A stretch of DNA of 64,000 nt from an uncultured Anaerococcus sp. Lineage in GTDB: Bacteria; Bacillota; Clostridia; Tissierellales; Peptoniphilaceae. The notes below the pieces were generated by a model, which saw only the letters and a list, made by a program, of their open reading frames with translations, was not told the origin of the DNA and did not search any database. The DNA is taken from the NCBI RefSeq assembly GCF_943908415.1, contig NZ_CALTSY010000005.1, positions 41,545-105,544 on the forward strand. Direction: 5' to 3'. Numbering within the stretch: position 1 is the first letter of the stretch; every line of letters begins with the position of its first letter. Positions 7,828-16,868 of this stretch are shown piece after piece. The translations under genes and the position numbers were made by a program.

Positions 7828-8988
7828 TTAAAGTTCTATAATTTCCATATTATCTATAGCATCTTTTATGAGTTTATCTATTTCTAGTTTTTCCTCACTC
7901 ATTTTTATAAAATGTAATTTAGGTTTAGTAATAGGTTTATCTGGAGCAAATATTGAGCAACAATCATCAAAGGGCTCTATAGATTTTTCATAAGTATCTA
8001 TCTCTATTGCCTTATCGACTATATCTTTTTTATCAATTGCAATTAATGGTCTAAGTATGGGCAACTCAGATGAATCTTCTATAACTGCTACTGATTCTAA
8101 GGTTTGTGATGCCACTTGTCCTAGAGATTCTCCTGTAATTAATGCTTGGTAAGAATTTTTCTTAGATATTTCATTTGCTATTCTCATCATAAATCTACGA
8201 GATAATATAGTAGTTTCTCTCCTATCACAGTTTGTAGCAATAGCCTTATAGATCTCTGATAAATTTACAGAATAAAATTTCATATTTCCAGTATATTTAC
8301 CCATTAATTTTGCTAAATCAACTGCTTTTTGATGAGCTTGTTTGGAAGTAAATGGATATGAGTGAAAATGAATAGAATCTATCTTCATGCCTCTTTTTGC
8401 CATCATAAATCCTGCTACTGGAGAGTCTATTCCACCAGATAAGAGTAAGAGTCCATTACCACTAGTTCCTAATGGTAATCCACCTAGGCCTGGATACCTT
8501 TCAGTATATACATAAACTCTATTTTTTATGTCAATATATACTTTAAAATCTGGATTATGGATATCTACTGATAGATTTTCAAAATCTTCTAGGATTAATC
8601 CTCCTATTTTAGAACAAAGTTCTGGTGACTTATAAGGAAAAGATTTATCTACTCTGGTAGTTTCAACTTTAAAACTTTCATTTTTCTTAGTGTGATTATT
8701 GGATAGTATATACTTAGTTGTCTTATATATATCATCTACATCCTTATCACATTTATAAACCCTATCAATATAAGCTATTCCAAAAACTTTGCCTATTTCT
8801 TCTATAAGTATATCATGTTTTTTTTCATCTGCTTTTATATATAATTTGGCACTTTCTACATATATTTCATCATATCCTATATCTTCTATATTTGATTTTA
8901 TATGATTAAGAATGCTATTAAAAAAAGTTTTTCTATTTGATCCTTTTAAAAATAATTCGCCAAAACTTATCGCTAATAAAGCTTCCAT
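7828..8988 (-). CDS. thiI: tRNA 4-thiouridine synthase ThiI (no rhodanese domain)
   Basis: Adenylates U8 of tRNA and directs sulfur transfer to make 4-thiouridine; it may also serve thiazole synthesis. The 386 residues comprise an N-terminal ferredoxin-like/THUMP region and the PP-loop ATPase motif SGGIDSPVAGFMMAKRG near residue 185. A C-terminal rhodanese domain is absent, as in many Firmicutes ThiI proteins, which use a dedicated cysteine desulfurase. That enzyme is encoded just upstream, with a one-base overlap of stop and start. Confidence 0.95.
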   Translation of the reverse strand: MEALLAISFGELFLKGSNRKTFFNSILNHIKSNIEDIGYDEIYVESAKLYIKADEKKHDILIEEIGKVFGIAYIDRVYKCDKDVDDIYKTTKYILSNNHTKKNESFKVETTRVDKSFPYKSPELCSKIGGLILEDFENLSVDIHNPDFKVYIDIKNRVYVYTERYPGLGGLPLGTSGNGLLLLSGGIDSPVAGFMMAKRGMKIDSIHFHSYPFTSKQAHQKAVDLAKLMGKYTGNMKFYSVNLSEIYKAIATNCDRRETTILSRRFMMRIANEISKKNSYQALITGESLGQVASQTLESVAVIEDSSELPILRPLIAIDKKDIVDKAIEIDTYEKSIEPFDDCCSIFAPDKPITKPKLHFIKMSEEKLEIDKLIKDAIDNMEIIEL

Positions 8989-10106
8989 TACATCACCATC
9001 CTAATTGTATCTATACTTTCTTTTAATACTTCTACAGTATAATCTAAATCTGCCTTACTTATATTTCTGGAAAAAGAGAATCTAATTACTCCATCCATAT
9101 ATTTATTATCAATTCCTAATCCTTCTAATATTCTGTTATTATTACCTTTAGAACATGCAGAACCACTTGAAACATATATATCTTTATCTTCAAGCATGTG
9201 AAGCAATACTTCTGATTTTATATTAGTAAAAGCTACACTTAATATATATGGAGAGTAATTGATATTAGGAGTATTAAACCTATAATCTGGGATATTATTT
9301 TCTATAAGCTTTCTCATATGAATATTTAAATTATTTATATAATTATATTCATCACTTTCAACTTGTTCTTTTAAAGCAATTGCCATAGCATATATTTCAG
9401 GATGATTATCTGTACCACTAGATATTACCTGTTGACCTCCACCAAATAAAACAGGCTTAATTTTATTTAATACTTCTTTTCTTACATAAAGCCCACCGAT
9501 TCCCTTTGGACCATGAAATTTATGAGCAGAAAAGCTCATTAAATCAACTTTTAAATCATTTACATCACAAGAAATTTTTCCTAAGGCTTGTGTTGCATCT
9601 ATATGTAAAATAATATTTTTATTATAAGATTTTACAATTTTACTAATCTCTACTATATCTTGAATTGTACCTATCTCATTATTAACATATATAATTGAAA
9701 CTAACTTAACATTTTTATTAAGATGTTCTTTTAAATCATTTATATTTATAAAGCCATACTTATCGTTTTTTAAATATACTACTTCTTCAAAATCATTATT
9801 ATTAAAACTACTATATACAGATGAATGTTCTATTGATGATGTTAAAGCAATAGAATTTTTACCAGCTAAGGATGATATAACTATATTATTAGCCTCAGTA
9901 GCACCCTTTGTAAAATATATCTCATTAGGATCAGAGTTTATGATTGAGGATATAATATCCTTAGATTTCCTTATAAGATCATTAGATTTCATACCAAAAC
10001 TATGAAGCGAAGATGAATTAGCAAAAGAATTTTCTTCAGCAAAAGACCTGGCTTTCTGAGCCTTTTTAGATATTTTAGTTGTAGCGGCATTATCTAGATA
10101 AATCAT
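8988..10106 (-). CDS. Cysteine desulfurase (NifS/IscS family, ThiI partner)
   Basis: PLP enzyme converting cysteine to alanine and passing persulfide sulfur to a partner. The 372 residues contain MIYLDNAATTKIS at the N-terminus, the PLP lysine in SFSAHKFHGPKGIGG, the HIDATQA motif and the active-site cysteine in SSGSACSKGN. Its tight coupling to thiI suggests it is the sulfur donor for tRNA thiolation, like Bacillus NifZ, rather than the general Fe-S desulfurase. AAGGAGG precedes the start. Confidence 0.93.
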   Translation of the reverse strand: MIYLDNAATTKISKKAQKARSFAEENSFANSSSLHSFGMKSNDLIRKSKDIISSIINSDPNEIYFTKGATEANNIVISSLAGKNSIALTSSIEHSSVYSSFNNNDFEEVVYLKNDKYGFININDLKEHLNKNVKLVSIIYVNNEIGTIQDIVEISKIVKSYNKNIILHIDATQALGKISCDVNDLKVDLMSFSAHKFHGPKGIGGLYVRKEVLNKIKPVLFGGGQQVISSGTDNHPEIYAMAIALKEQVESDEYNYINNLNIHMRKLIENNIPDYRFNTPNINYSPYILSVAFTNIKSEVLLHMLEDKDIYVSSGSACSKGNNNRILEGLGIDNKYMDGVIRFSFSRNISKADLDYTVEVLKESIDTIRMVM

Positions 10107-10164
10107 ATATCCTCCTTAAATATGCATTATATATTCTATAAACATAGCTATCTTTAACCATAAT

Positions 10165-10192
10165 ATTATATTAGTAATTATTACAATTACAA
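10165..10192 (-). promoter_or_regulatory. Promoter of iscS-thiI operon
   Basis: Minus-strand TTGTAA (10187-10192), a 16-base spacer and a perfect TATAAT (10165-10170), about 60 bases upstream of the desulfurase gene. The -35 matches consensus at four of six positions. Confidence 0.6.
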
Positions 10193-10198
10193 ATAAAG

Positions 10199-10204
10199 TA
10201 TAAT
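10199..10204 (+). promoter_or_regulatory. Candidate -10 box of the RNase H-like gene (leaderless?)
   Basis: A perfect TATAAT ends six bases before the ATG at 10211. Transcription from it would begin at about the A of the start codon. No Shine-Dalgarno sequence is visible (AATAAAGTT precedes the ATG). No good -35 was found, so the assignment is tentative. Confidence 0.4.
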
Positions 10205-10210
10205 AAAGTT

Positions 10211-11119
10211 ATGATAACTTATAAAAAATTATATAATCCAGAAAATTTAAATAAAGATGAGATAATATTAGATATAGAGACTACAGGTTTAGATGCTCTA
10301 TATGATAACCTAGTACTTTTGGGACTTATAAGATATGAAGGAGATAAATGTTATATCATTCAATACTTTGCTGAAGATAATAGTGAAGAAAAGAGAATTT
10401 TAGAGACTTACCTTAAAGAAGTTAAAGATAAAAAGATTATTAACTATAACGGGGATAAATTTGATATCCCATTTTTAAATGTAAGGCTAGATAAAAATAA
10501 TCTAACACCTATATTTCCTGAAAGTAAGGATATATATAAGGTAATTTCTTCCAAGCGAAAATATTTTAAATTTGAATCTATGAAACTTACAGATATTGAG
10601 AAATATATTGGTATTTATAGGAATGACCCTAGTAGATATAAGGTTATAAGCAAACTTACAGATGACATAAAGAAACGCTATAAGCCAAAGCCTATTATGA
10701 TTCATAATGAAAATGACCTAATAGCTACTGAAAAATTATTAGATATTGAAGAGTATTTTAAGGAAAAACTTTCTATAAAGTTAAACAATGGAAATCAGTT
10801 AATACTAACATCAGTCTGGATAAATAATGATATAGGACATATTGAATTAGATAGCATAGATCCATATAAAGATTCATATTTTTCATCAAATATATACGAA
10901 TTAAAAACAAATAAAAATAGTGTTGAGATCAATATACAAGTTATCTATGGTAAGTTTGATAATAATCATACAGGATATGTATGTCTAAATAATTTTAATT
11001 TAGAAAATGAAAGTGAGATGAACGTAGATCCTAATTTACTTATAGTGCGCGAAAATCATATATATAATTATAAAAATATTTTGAATTTAAGTAAAAAAAT
11101 AATAGAGGACCAGTTATAG
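10211..11119 (+). CDS. RNase H-like 3'-5' exonuclease domain protein (YprB type)
   Basis: A 302-residue protein of the ribonuclease H-like DEDD exonuclease superfamily (predicted nuclease, YprB/RNase_H_2 domain). The first acidic pair is in ILDIETTGLDALYDN (near residue 20), a second motif is INYNGDKFDIPFL, and the third region is near ENDLIATEKLLDI. The C-terminal third has no motif I recognise. It is one of only two plus-strand proteins here and converges with ung, overlapping its 3' end by six bases. The substrate is unknown; a nuclease function is inferred from the conserved acidic residues. Confidence 0.8.
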   Translation: MITYKKLYNPENLNKDEIILDIETTGLDALYDNLVLLGLIRYEGDKCYIIQYFAEDNSEEKRILETYLKEVKDKKIINYNGDKFDIPFLNVRLDKNNLTPIFPESKDIYKVISSKRKYFKFESMKLTDIEKYIGIYRNDPSRYKVISKLTDDIKKRYKPKPIMIHNENDLIATEKLLDIEEYFKEKLSIKLNNGNQLILTSVWINNDIGHIELDSIDPYKDSYFSSNIYELKTNKNSVEINIQVIYGKFDNNHTGYVCLNNFNLENESEMNVDPNLLIVRENHIYNYKNILNLSKKIIEDQL

Positions 11120-11791
11120 GTTCTCTATTTGCCAATCTATGGGTTTTTGACCTATAGATTTTAAAAATTCATTTGTTTTTGAAAATGGTTTGGAACCAAA
11201 GAATCCTCTATTTGCAGATAAAGGTGATGGATGAGCTGACTTTATTATTAAGTGATTTGGATTACTTATAAAGTGCTCTTTTGATTGAGCATATCTTCCC
11301 CAAAGAATAAAGACCATAGGCACATTCCTATCATTTAGAAGCTTTATAATTCTATCTGTTAATATTTCCCAACCTAACTTTTCATGAGAATTAGCTTCTC
11401 CTTTTCTTACAGTAAGGGAGGTATTTAAAAGTAAAACACCTTGATCAGCCCACTTTATAAGATTTCCATTATCAGGTATAAAGGTATCTATATCTTCATG
11501 CATTTCTTTAAATATATTTAGTAGAGAAGGTGGTGTTCTTACTCCTTTTTTTACCGAGAATGCATAGCCATGAGCTTGATTAGGTCCATGATAAGGATCT
11601 TGTCCAAGAATAACTACCTTGCAGTCCTTATATGGTACAGACTTTAAAGCGTTAAATATGTCATGCATATCTGGATATACGGTATAGTTTTTATACTCTT
11701 CAATTAAATTTTTTCTCAAATTTTGGTAATAATCTAAATTCCACTGATCTGCAAGCAGTAAGTCCCAATCATTGCCTATATTAACGCTCAT
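11114..11791 (-). CDS. ung: Uracil-DNA glycosylase
   Basis: Family 1 UDG removing uracil from DNA. Catalytic motif GQDPYHGPNQAHGYAFS and the HPSPLSANRGFFG loop are both present; GVLLLNTSLTV is also canonical. I start it at ATG 11791 (225 aa, MSVNIGNDWDLL). A longer frame from TTG 11812 adds only a Lys/Arg-rich stretch that overlaps the lspA C-terminus and has no ribosome site. Even so, the start overlaps lspA by 11 bases, indicating coupling. Confidence 0.95.
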   Translation of the reverse strand: MSVNIGNDWDLLLADQWNLDYYQNLRKNLIEEYKNYTVYPDMHDIFNALKSVPYKDCKVVILGQDPYHGPNQAHGYAFSVKKGVRTPPSLLNIFKEMHEDIDTFIPDNGNLIKWADQGVLLLNTSLTVRKGEANSHEKLGWEILTDRIIKLLNDRNVPMVFILWGRYAQSKEHFISNPNHLIIKSAHPSPLSANRGFFGSKPFSKTNEFLKSIGQKPIDWQIENL

Positions 11792-12236
11792 TTTTCTTTT
11801 CACTTTCTTCAAAAAATATTAAGTATATTATAACTAGAATACTTCCAACTGTAACTAATATGTCAGCAAAGTTAAATATCGGAAAATTAACAAAAGCAAA
11901 CTCTATAAAATCTACAACATAGCCATTAAGTAATCTATCATAAAAATTGCCAAGTGCACCAGAAATTATAAAAGCCAGGGCTAAATTTAATATAGGCATA
12001 TTAGTTCTATAATTTTTTATAAAGTAGTATAAGAGATATCCTACAATAACTATGGTAAGAATGATAAAAAATATTCTGCTATCTTGTAAGATGCCAAAGG
12101 CAGCTCCCCTATTCTCTAAATATGTAAAATTCAGTAAACTTCCATCATATGGATTATCTATAAAATTATTTATTGCATAAACTTTTGTAATTCTATCTAT
12201 GATAAAACCTAAAATAATCATTATTATATATTTCAT
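11781..12236 (-). CDS. lspA: Lipoprotein signal peptidase (signal peptidase II)
   Basis: Membrane aspartyl protease cleaving signal peptides from prolipoproteins. The 151 residues form four transmembrane segments, with the catalytic aspartates in ALGNFYDRLLNGYVVDFIEF (NxxDR and VVDF). LENRGAAFGILQ is also typical. The start codon overlaps the TGA that ends the displaced ylmH frame (ATGA arrangement). At least one substrate is encoded nearby, the lipoprotein at 31897. Confidence 0.95.
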   Translation of the reverse strand: MKYIIMIILGFIIDRITKVYAINNFIDNPYDGSLLNFTYLENRGAAFGILQDSRIFFIILTIVIVGYLLYYFIKNYRTNMPILNLALAFIISGALGNFYDRLLNGYVVDFIEFAFVNFPIFNFADILVTVGSILVIIYLIFFEESEKKNER

Positions 12237-12317
12237 ATTAACTTCCTATAGGTAATATGGTAATTACCCTTCTTACTTTCACCTGTTACCTTATCAAAAA
12301 TAAATCTTCCCTCTTTC
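12233..12317 (-). pseudogene. Displaced C-terminal end of ylmH (+1 frame)
   Basis: Directly after the in-frame TAG of ylmH, the +1 frame encodes IRKEGRFIFDKV followed by TGESKKGNYHITYRK. This is the expected end of the YlmH S4 domain, which in relatives reads roughly SIRGKGRF...KKGRxRxxI. It ends in TGA at 12233-12235, overlapping the lspA ATG. A 2-base deletion or 1-base insertion at about 12320 would explain the split. Confidence 0.75.
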
Positions 12318-12995
12318 CTAATAGATAGAATCTTCCTTAATGATTTTTCCTGGATTTTCTATTATCTCAAAATCAACTTTAACGTTTTTTGATTTTATTA
12401 TATCTTTAGCTTTTGATCTAGAGATATTTACAAATTCTGAGACTATATTGTCTAGTCTTAAGGAAGATACAAAACCTTTCATTTCTACAAAGGAATCAGG
12501 GCTAATATCTAATCTATTATCCTTTTTGTAATCTATACTTATTGATTGTCTTTTTATCTTATTTAAATTAAATTTTATAAATGCAGACTCATCATTTAAT
12601 ACAGCAAACTGACAGCTACTTTCATCTACTACTATATCTCCAATAGATTCACGATCTATGTTAAGGCTCATCAAACTACCGAGTACATCAGGGTGAATAA
12701 GTCCATTATGATTAAATTCTAAAACACTTATATAGTTTGATTCATCTACAGGTTCGTAGTAATAATTAGCTATAAATATTTTACGTTCTGCTAAATCACT
12801 AGCACCTATGAAAGTAATATTTATATTATTCTTATTAGCTATTGATTCTATAACCTCTTGTTCAAATGGATCTAAAAAGAAGCTAGTCTCTTCAGTACCT
12901 TTATAATAGGACCTCTCAAGTATAGAAATAGCTTTTTTTATAGAAGATTTTTTATTTTTATCAGTTATAAAATCTAAATTATAAGTTAAACTCAT
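12318..12995 (-). CDS. YlmH-like S4-domain RNA-binding protein, C-terminus frameshifted
   Basis: A 225-residue protein resembling YlmH of the division-site gene cluster, whose relatives act in ribosome rescue or division. It contains FLDPFEQEVIE, FIGASDLAERKIF, HPDVLGSLMSLNIDRESIGDI and the start of the S4 domain (LRLDNIVSEFVNISRSKAKDII). It stops at EDSIY, about 30 residues short; the missing end lies in the +1 frame. No Shine-Dalgarno site precedes the ATG, which directly follows the T-run of the sepF terminator. It sits between sepF and lspA, the usual neighbourhood. Whether this is a mutation, a sequencing error or recoding cannot be decided here. Confidence 0.8.
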   Translation of the reverse strand: MSLTYNLDFITDKNKKSSIKKAISILERSYYKGTEETSFFLDPFEQEVIESIANKNNINITFIGASDLAERKIFIANYYYEPVDESNYISVLEFNHNGLIHPDVLGSLMSLNIDRESIGDIVVDESSCQFAVLNDESAFIKFNLNKIKRQSISIDYKKDNRLDISPDSFVEMKGFVSSLRLDNIVSEFVNISRSKAKDIIKSKNVKVDFEIIENPGKIIKEDSIY

Positions 12996-12996
12996 A

Positions 12997-13028
12997 AAAA
13001 AAATAAAAGATCGAATTATATCGATCTT
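12997..13028 (-). terminator. Intrinsic terminator after sepF
   Basis: Minus-strand stem AAGATCGA / TCGATCTT with a TATAAT loop, followed by TTATTTTTTTT. It begins at the sepF stop codon, and its T-run abuts the ylmH ATG, so ylmH-lspA-ung expression requires readthrough. Confidence 0.8.
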
Positions 13029-13635
13029 ATAATTGATTGTAGTTGCCGTCTGAAATTTGTTCAGTTACGCTACTATCAACTTGAACGCCCTTAGGACTAA
13101 TAACAAAAATACCTTTTGTAACTCTTTCTACAGTTCCATCAAGTGCATATACTGCTCCAGATACAAAATCAAATATTCTTTGTCTCATGTCTGCATCTAC
13201 CATTTCTAGGTTTAATACTACTACTTTTTTATCCAAAATATCATCGATTACACTTGGGGCATCTTTTTCATAGTCGAGAGGCTCTTGGATAGAAATTCTC
13301 ATTGATGATCTACTACTGTAATTATTTTCTGTCATACTTACTATATTATCTCCTCTTCTTGATGGTCTTTGATAGGTGTTTTGGTTACTACTATATGATT
13401 GTGAATCATAATCTACTGATGGTGAATATGAAGAATTTGAACTAGTATTTGAAGAATATCCACTCTCGTATGTTAGTGATTTATCTTCCTTTTCATCTTC
13501 ACCTAAAAGATCAGTGTAAGCTTCTCTTGAGGAGCTTTTAGTAGTTTCTACTTCATCGTCTAAGTATAAGTCTTCGTCTTCATAGTCATCATAATTATCG
13601 TCGATACCAATAAAATCTTTAAATTTGTCAAACAT
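13027..13635 (-). CDS. sepF: Cell division protein SepF
   Basis: Cytoplasmic FtsZ-binding ring protein that tethers FtsZ to the membrane. The 202 residues start with an amphipathic membrane-targeting helix (MFDKFKDFIGI), then a long acidic and Ser/Tyr/Asn-rich linker. The conserved core is near 130-195 (KKVVVLNLEMVDADMRQRIFDFVSGAVYALDG, FVISPKGV). AAAGGG is the ribosome site; a TATAAT lies about 40 bases upstream. It is the first gene of the sepF-ylmH-lspA-ung group. Confidence 0.94.
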   Translation of the reverse strand: MFDKFKDFIGIDDNYDDYEDEDLYLDDEVETTKSSSREAYTDLLGEDEKEDKSLTYESGYSSNTSSNSSYSPSVDYDSQSYSSNQNTYQRPSRRGDNIVSMTENNYSSRSSMRISIQEPLDYEKDAPSVIDDILDKKVVVLNLEMVDADMRQRIFDFVSGAVYALDGTVERVTKGIFVISPKGVQVDSSVTEQISDGNYNQL

Positions 13636-13736
13636 AATATTCCCTTTACTTTATTAATTGTATATTTCTATTATAACGTAAAATTTGATTTAATAAAAAT
13701 GAAATAAATAATTTCATACTAATTATAATAAAAATA

Positions 13737-14312
13737 TTAAAATATTTTTGATTCTTCCTTGTTAATTAGTCTTTTAATATTTGATCTATGGCTATAGAAT
13801 ATCAATATTGTGATAATAACCAAGACCCAAAATACGTGGCTGTTAGCAAATCTAATATATCCTCCTATAAAAGCTGAAAAGGAGGCTATTAAGGATGCTA
13901 GAGATACTATATGAGTTAACAAAACAACTAGAGCAAAAATAGCTATTAATATTAATGCAAATTTGTAATCTATGTATAAGAGAGCTCCAAAACTAGTGGC
14001 TACTCCCTTGCCTCCTTTAAAATGTAAAAATATGCTATACATATGTCCTATAACTACAAATAAAAAAGCTAATGCCAAACCATTATAAGAAGAAAGTTTG
14101 TTACCTATATATACTGCTAAAAACCCTTTCAAAATATCAAGTGCAAAAGTAGCAATACCTGCTGATTTTCCAAAGTTTCTTAATGCATTAGTAGAACCAA
14201 TATTTCCCGAACCTAACTTTCTTATATCAGTATGATAAAATAATTTGCCAATTAGATATCCTGATGGTATTGAACCTAGAATATACGCTATAATAACAAC
14301 TAGAAAGATCAT
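13737..14312 (-). CDS. plsY: Acyl-phosphate glycerol-3-phosphate acyltransferase
   Basis: Integral membrane enzyme acylating glycerol-3-phosphate from acyl-phosphate, the first step of phospholipid synthesis. The 191 residues have about five transmembrane helices and the family motifs ILGSIPSGYLIGK, LGSGNIGSTNALRNFGK and HFKGGKGVATSFG. The start overlaps the der stop (ATGA). der-plsY linkage is common in Firmicutes. It is the last gene of the recJ-to-plsY series. Confidence 0.95.
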   Translation of the reverse strand: MIFLVVIIAYILGSIPSGYLIGKLFYHTDIRKLGSGNIGSTNALRNFGKSAGIATFALDILKGFLAVYIGNKLSSYNGLALAFLFVVIGHMYSIFLHFKGGKGVATSFGALLYIDYKFALILIAIFALVVLLTHIVSLASLIASFSAFIGGYIRFANSHVFWVLVIITILIFYSHRSNIKRLINKEESKIF

Positions 14313-15631
14313 CTCTCAGTACCTCCTCTTTCCTTTAAGATAAAACTAAATGGTACACCTGTCAAATTATAATTTTTTCTTATTTGATTTTCTAAATATC
14401 TCATATAAGAAAAATGCATTAATTCTCTATCATTTACTGATAACATGAATTTTGGTGGAGCAGTACCTACCTGTGACATATAGTAAATTTTAAGTCTTTT
14501 ACCCTTATCTTGAGGCGGTTGATTTAACATAATTGCATCTTGCAATATATTATTTAATACTCCTGTAGAAATTCTTGTATTATAATTGTTATCTACAACT
14601 TCAATCATATCTAATAGATTATCTATTCTTTGATTTTTAAGAACTGATATAAAAACAATCGGTGCATAAGATGCAAAACCTAATTTATTTCTAATATCTT
14701 GTTCCATGTTTTTCATTGTATTAGTTTCTTTGTCTACTATATCCCATTTATTTACAGCTATTATAACAGCTTTTCTTTGGTTATGGGCATAGCCTGCTAT
14801 CTTAGTATCTTGCTCTGTAACTCCAACAGTAGCATCAATTAAGAACAAAACTATTTCGGCACTATCAACTGCATCAAATGTACGTTGATTAGCATAGAAT
14901 TCTATATTTTCTTTCACCTTATTTTTACGTCTAAGGCCTGCTGTATCTATTAGAACATAATCTTTACCATTATAGGACCAATAAGAATCTACAGCATCAC
15001 GGGTTGTTCCAGCTATATTAGTAACAATCATTCTTTCGTCATTTAAAAGTAAGTTCACTAAGGAAGATTTGCCTGCATTTGGCTTACCTATAATAGCTAT
15101 TCTTGTTTCATCTTCTATGTTTTCATAAGCTTCAAAATTAATATTTTGGCATACTTTATCTAATAGATCACCTAAGCCTTTACTTTGTTCGGCTGATATA
15201 ATTGCTAAATCATCAAATCCCATACTATAAAAGTCATAAATATGATCAGGCGTCTTATGACTATCAATTTTATTGGCAACTATAATAACTTTCTTATTAT
15301 ATCTTCTTATTACATTTGCTATTTCATCATCATATGGATTAATGCCTTCTTTACCATCTACAACAAAGAGTATTAAGTCACTTTCAAGTAAAGCTTTTTC
15401 TACTTGAGATTTTATCTCTTGATTCATCATTTCTTTATTAGAAATATCAAGGCCTCCAGTATCTACAAGCAGGAATTCATCTCCTTGCCACTCTACCTTA
15501 TCTAAAATTCTATCACGAGTAACACCGCTTACATCTTCTGTTATTGATTTTTTCTTACCTACTAGCCTGTTAAATAATGTAGATTTACCTACATTAGTTC
15601 TACCAACTAGGGTTACAATCGGCATTGCCAT
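14309..15631 (-). CDS. der: Ribosome biogenesis GTPase Der (EngA)
   Basis: Double-GTPase factor for 50S assembly. The first G domain has GRTNVGKS (Pro replaced by Thr in the usual GRPNVGKS) and DTGGLD; the second has GKPNAGKSSL, DTAGLRRK and NKWD. The KH-like C-terminal domain reads YMSQVGTAPPKFMLSVND. I start at ATG 15631 (440 aa, MAMPIV) because GGAG lies six bases upstream at the glyA stop; the ATG at 15643 has no ribosome site. Confidence 0.96.
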   Translation of the reverse strand: MAMPIVTLVGRTNVGKSTLFNRLVGKKKSITEDVSGVTRDRILDKVEWQGDEFLLVDTGGLDISNKEMMNQEIKSQVEKALLESDLILFVVDGKEGINPYDDEIANVIRRYNKKVIIVANKIDSHKTPDHIYDFYSMGFDDLAIISAEQSKGLGDLLDKVCQNINFEAYENIEDETRIAIIGKPNAGKSSLVNLLLNDERMIVTNIAGTTRDAVDSYWSYNGKDYVLIDTAGLRRKNKVKENIEFYANQRTFDAVDSAEIVLFLIDATVGVTEQDTKIAGYAHNQRKAVIIAVNKWDIVDKETNTMKNMEQDIRNKLGFASYAPIVFISVLKNQRIDNLLDMIEVVDNNYNTRISTGVLNNILQDAIMLNQPPQDKGKRLKIYYMSQVGTAPPKFMLSVNDRELMHFSYMRYLENQIRKNYNLTGVPFSFILKERGGTER

Positions 15632-15632
15632 A

Positions 15633-16868
15633 TTAAACTCCATATACAGGGAATTTAGAAGTTAGATCTAATACTTCTTTTCTTATATCTTCTAAATTCT
15701 CTTTCTTATCTATAGTTCTTGATATTAGATCAACTATCTTTTTAGCTTCTTCTTCCTTCATACCCCTTGTGGTTATAGCAGCAGTTCCTATTCTTAGACC
15801 GCTTGTCACATTTGGTGAAAGTTTTTCATTTGGTATTGTATTTTTATTTGTAGTTATACATACCTCATCAAGTAAATCTTGAGCCTCTTTACCAGTTATA
15901 TTTTTGTTAGTAAGATCTATTAATAGAAGGTGATTATCTGTACCATCGGAAATCATATTAAAATTATATTTTCTTAAAGCTTCTTCTATGGCTTTAGCGT
16001 TAGCTTTTACTTGTTTGGCATAGCTTTTCCATGATGGATCTAAATTTTGTTTAAACCCTAAAGCTTTTGCTAATATAATATGTTCTAAGGGTCCTCCTTG
16101 TAAACCTGGGAAGACTGCTTTATCAATAGCTTTAGCATATTCTTCTTTACAAAGTATAATACCTGATCTTGGTCCTCTTAGGGTCTTATGGGTAGTGGTT
16201 GTTACTACGTCACAATATGGAACTGGACTTTGGTGCTCTCCTGCTACAACAAGTCCTGCTATATGAGCAATATCAGCCATTAACATAGCATCAACTTGAT
16301 CTGCAATTTCTCTAAATTTTTTAAAATCAATCTCACGAGGATATGCACTTGCTCCACATACTATTAGTTTTGGTTTTACTTCTTTTGCTTTTTCTAATAC
16401 TTTATCGTAATCTATTCTTCCATTCTCATGATCTACACCATAATGGTAAAAATCATAAAGCTTGCCAGAAAAATTAACTGATGAACCATGAGTTAAATGT
16501 CCACCCTCTGTTAAATCCATTGCCAAAACTTTATCACCTGGCTTAAGTAAGGCAAAGTAAGCTGCTATATTTGCATTAGAACCTGAATGAGGCTGCACAT
16601 TTACATGTTCAGCCTTAAATAGTTCTTTTGCACGATCTATAGCTAACTGTTCTATAGTATCTATATTTTCACAGCCGCCATAGTATCTTTTTTCAGGAAG
16701 TCCTTCTGCATATTTATTTGTCAAAATACTACCACAAGCTTCTAGAATTTCCTTACTAACATAGTTTTCTGAGGCTATTAGTTCAATATTATCTTCTTGT
16801 CTTTTTAGTTCAAGATTTAATGCCTCATAGGCTTTTGGATCAAATTCTTTTATCTTTAAATAATCCAT
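15633..16868 (-). CDS. glyA: Serine hydroxymethyltransferase
   Basis: PLP enzyme interconverting serine plus tetrahydrofolate with glycine plus methylene-THF. At 411 aa it is normal length. It has ELIASENYVSKEILEACGS, YAEGLPEKRYYGGC, the PLP lysine motif TTTHKTLRGPRSG and FPGLQGGP. The start overlaps the rseC stop by one base. Confidence 0.97.
   Translation of the reverse strand: MDYLKIKEFDPKAYEALNLELKRQEDNIELIASENYVSKEILEACGSILTNKYAEGLPEKRYYGGCENIDTIEQLAIDRAKELFKAEHVNVQPHSGSNANIAAYFALLKPGDKVLAMDLTEGGHLTHGSSVNFSGKLYDFYHYGVDHENGRIDYDKVLEKAKEVKPKLIVCGASAYPREIDFKKFREIADQVDAMLMADIAHIAGLVVAGEHQSPVPYCDVVTTTTHKTLRGPRSGIILCKEEYAKAIDKAVFPGLQGGPLEHIILAKALGFKQNLDPSWKSYAKQVKANAKAIEEALRKYNFNMISDGTDNHLLLIDLTNKNITGKEAQDLLDEVCITTNKNTIPNEKLSPNVTSGLRIGTAAITTRGMKEEEAKKIVDLISRTIDKKENLEDIRKEVLDLTSKFPVYGV

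Noticed and set aside
12310..12330. Programmed +1 frameshift in ylmH
   Set aside because: The slippery site lacks a well-spaced Shine-Dalgarno stimulator, and the family alignment is restored better by a 2-base deletion. I kept it only as a possibility.
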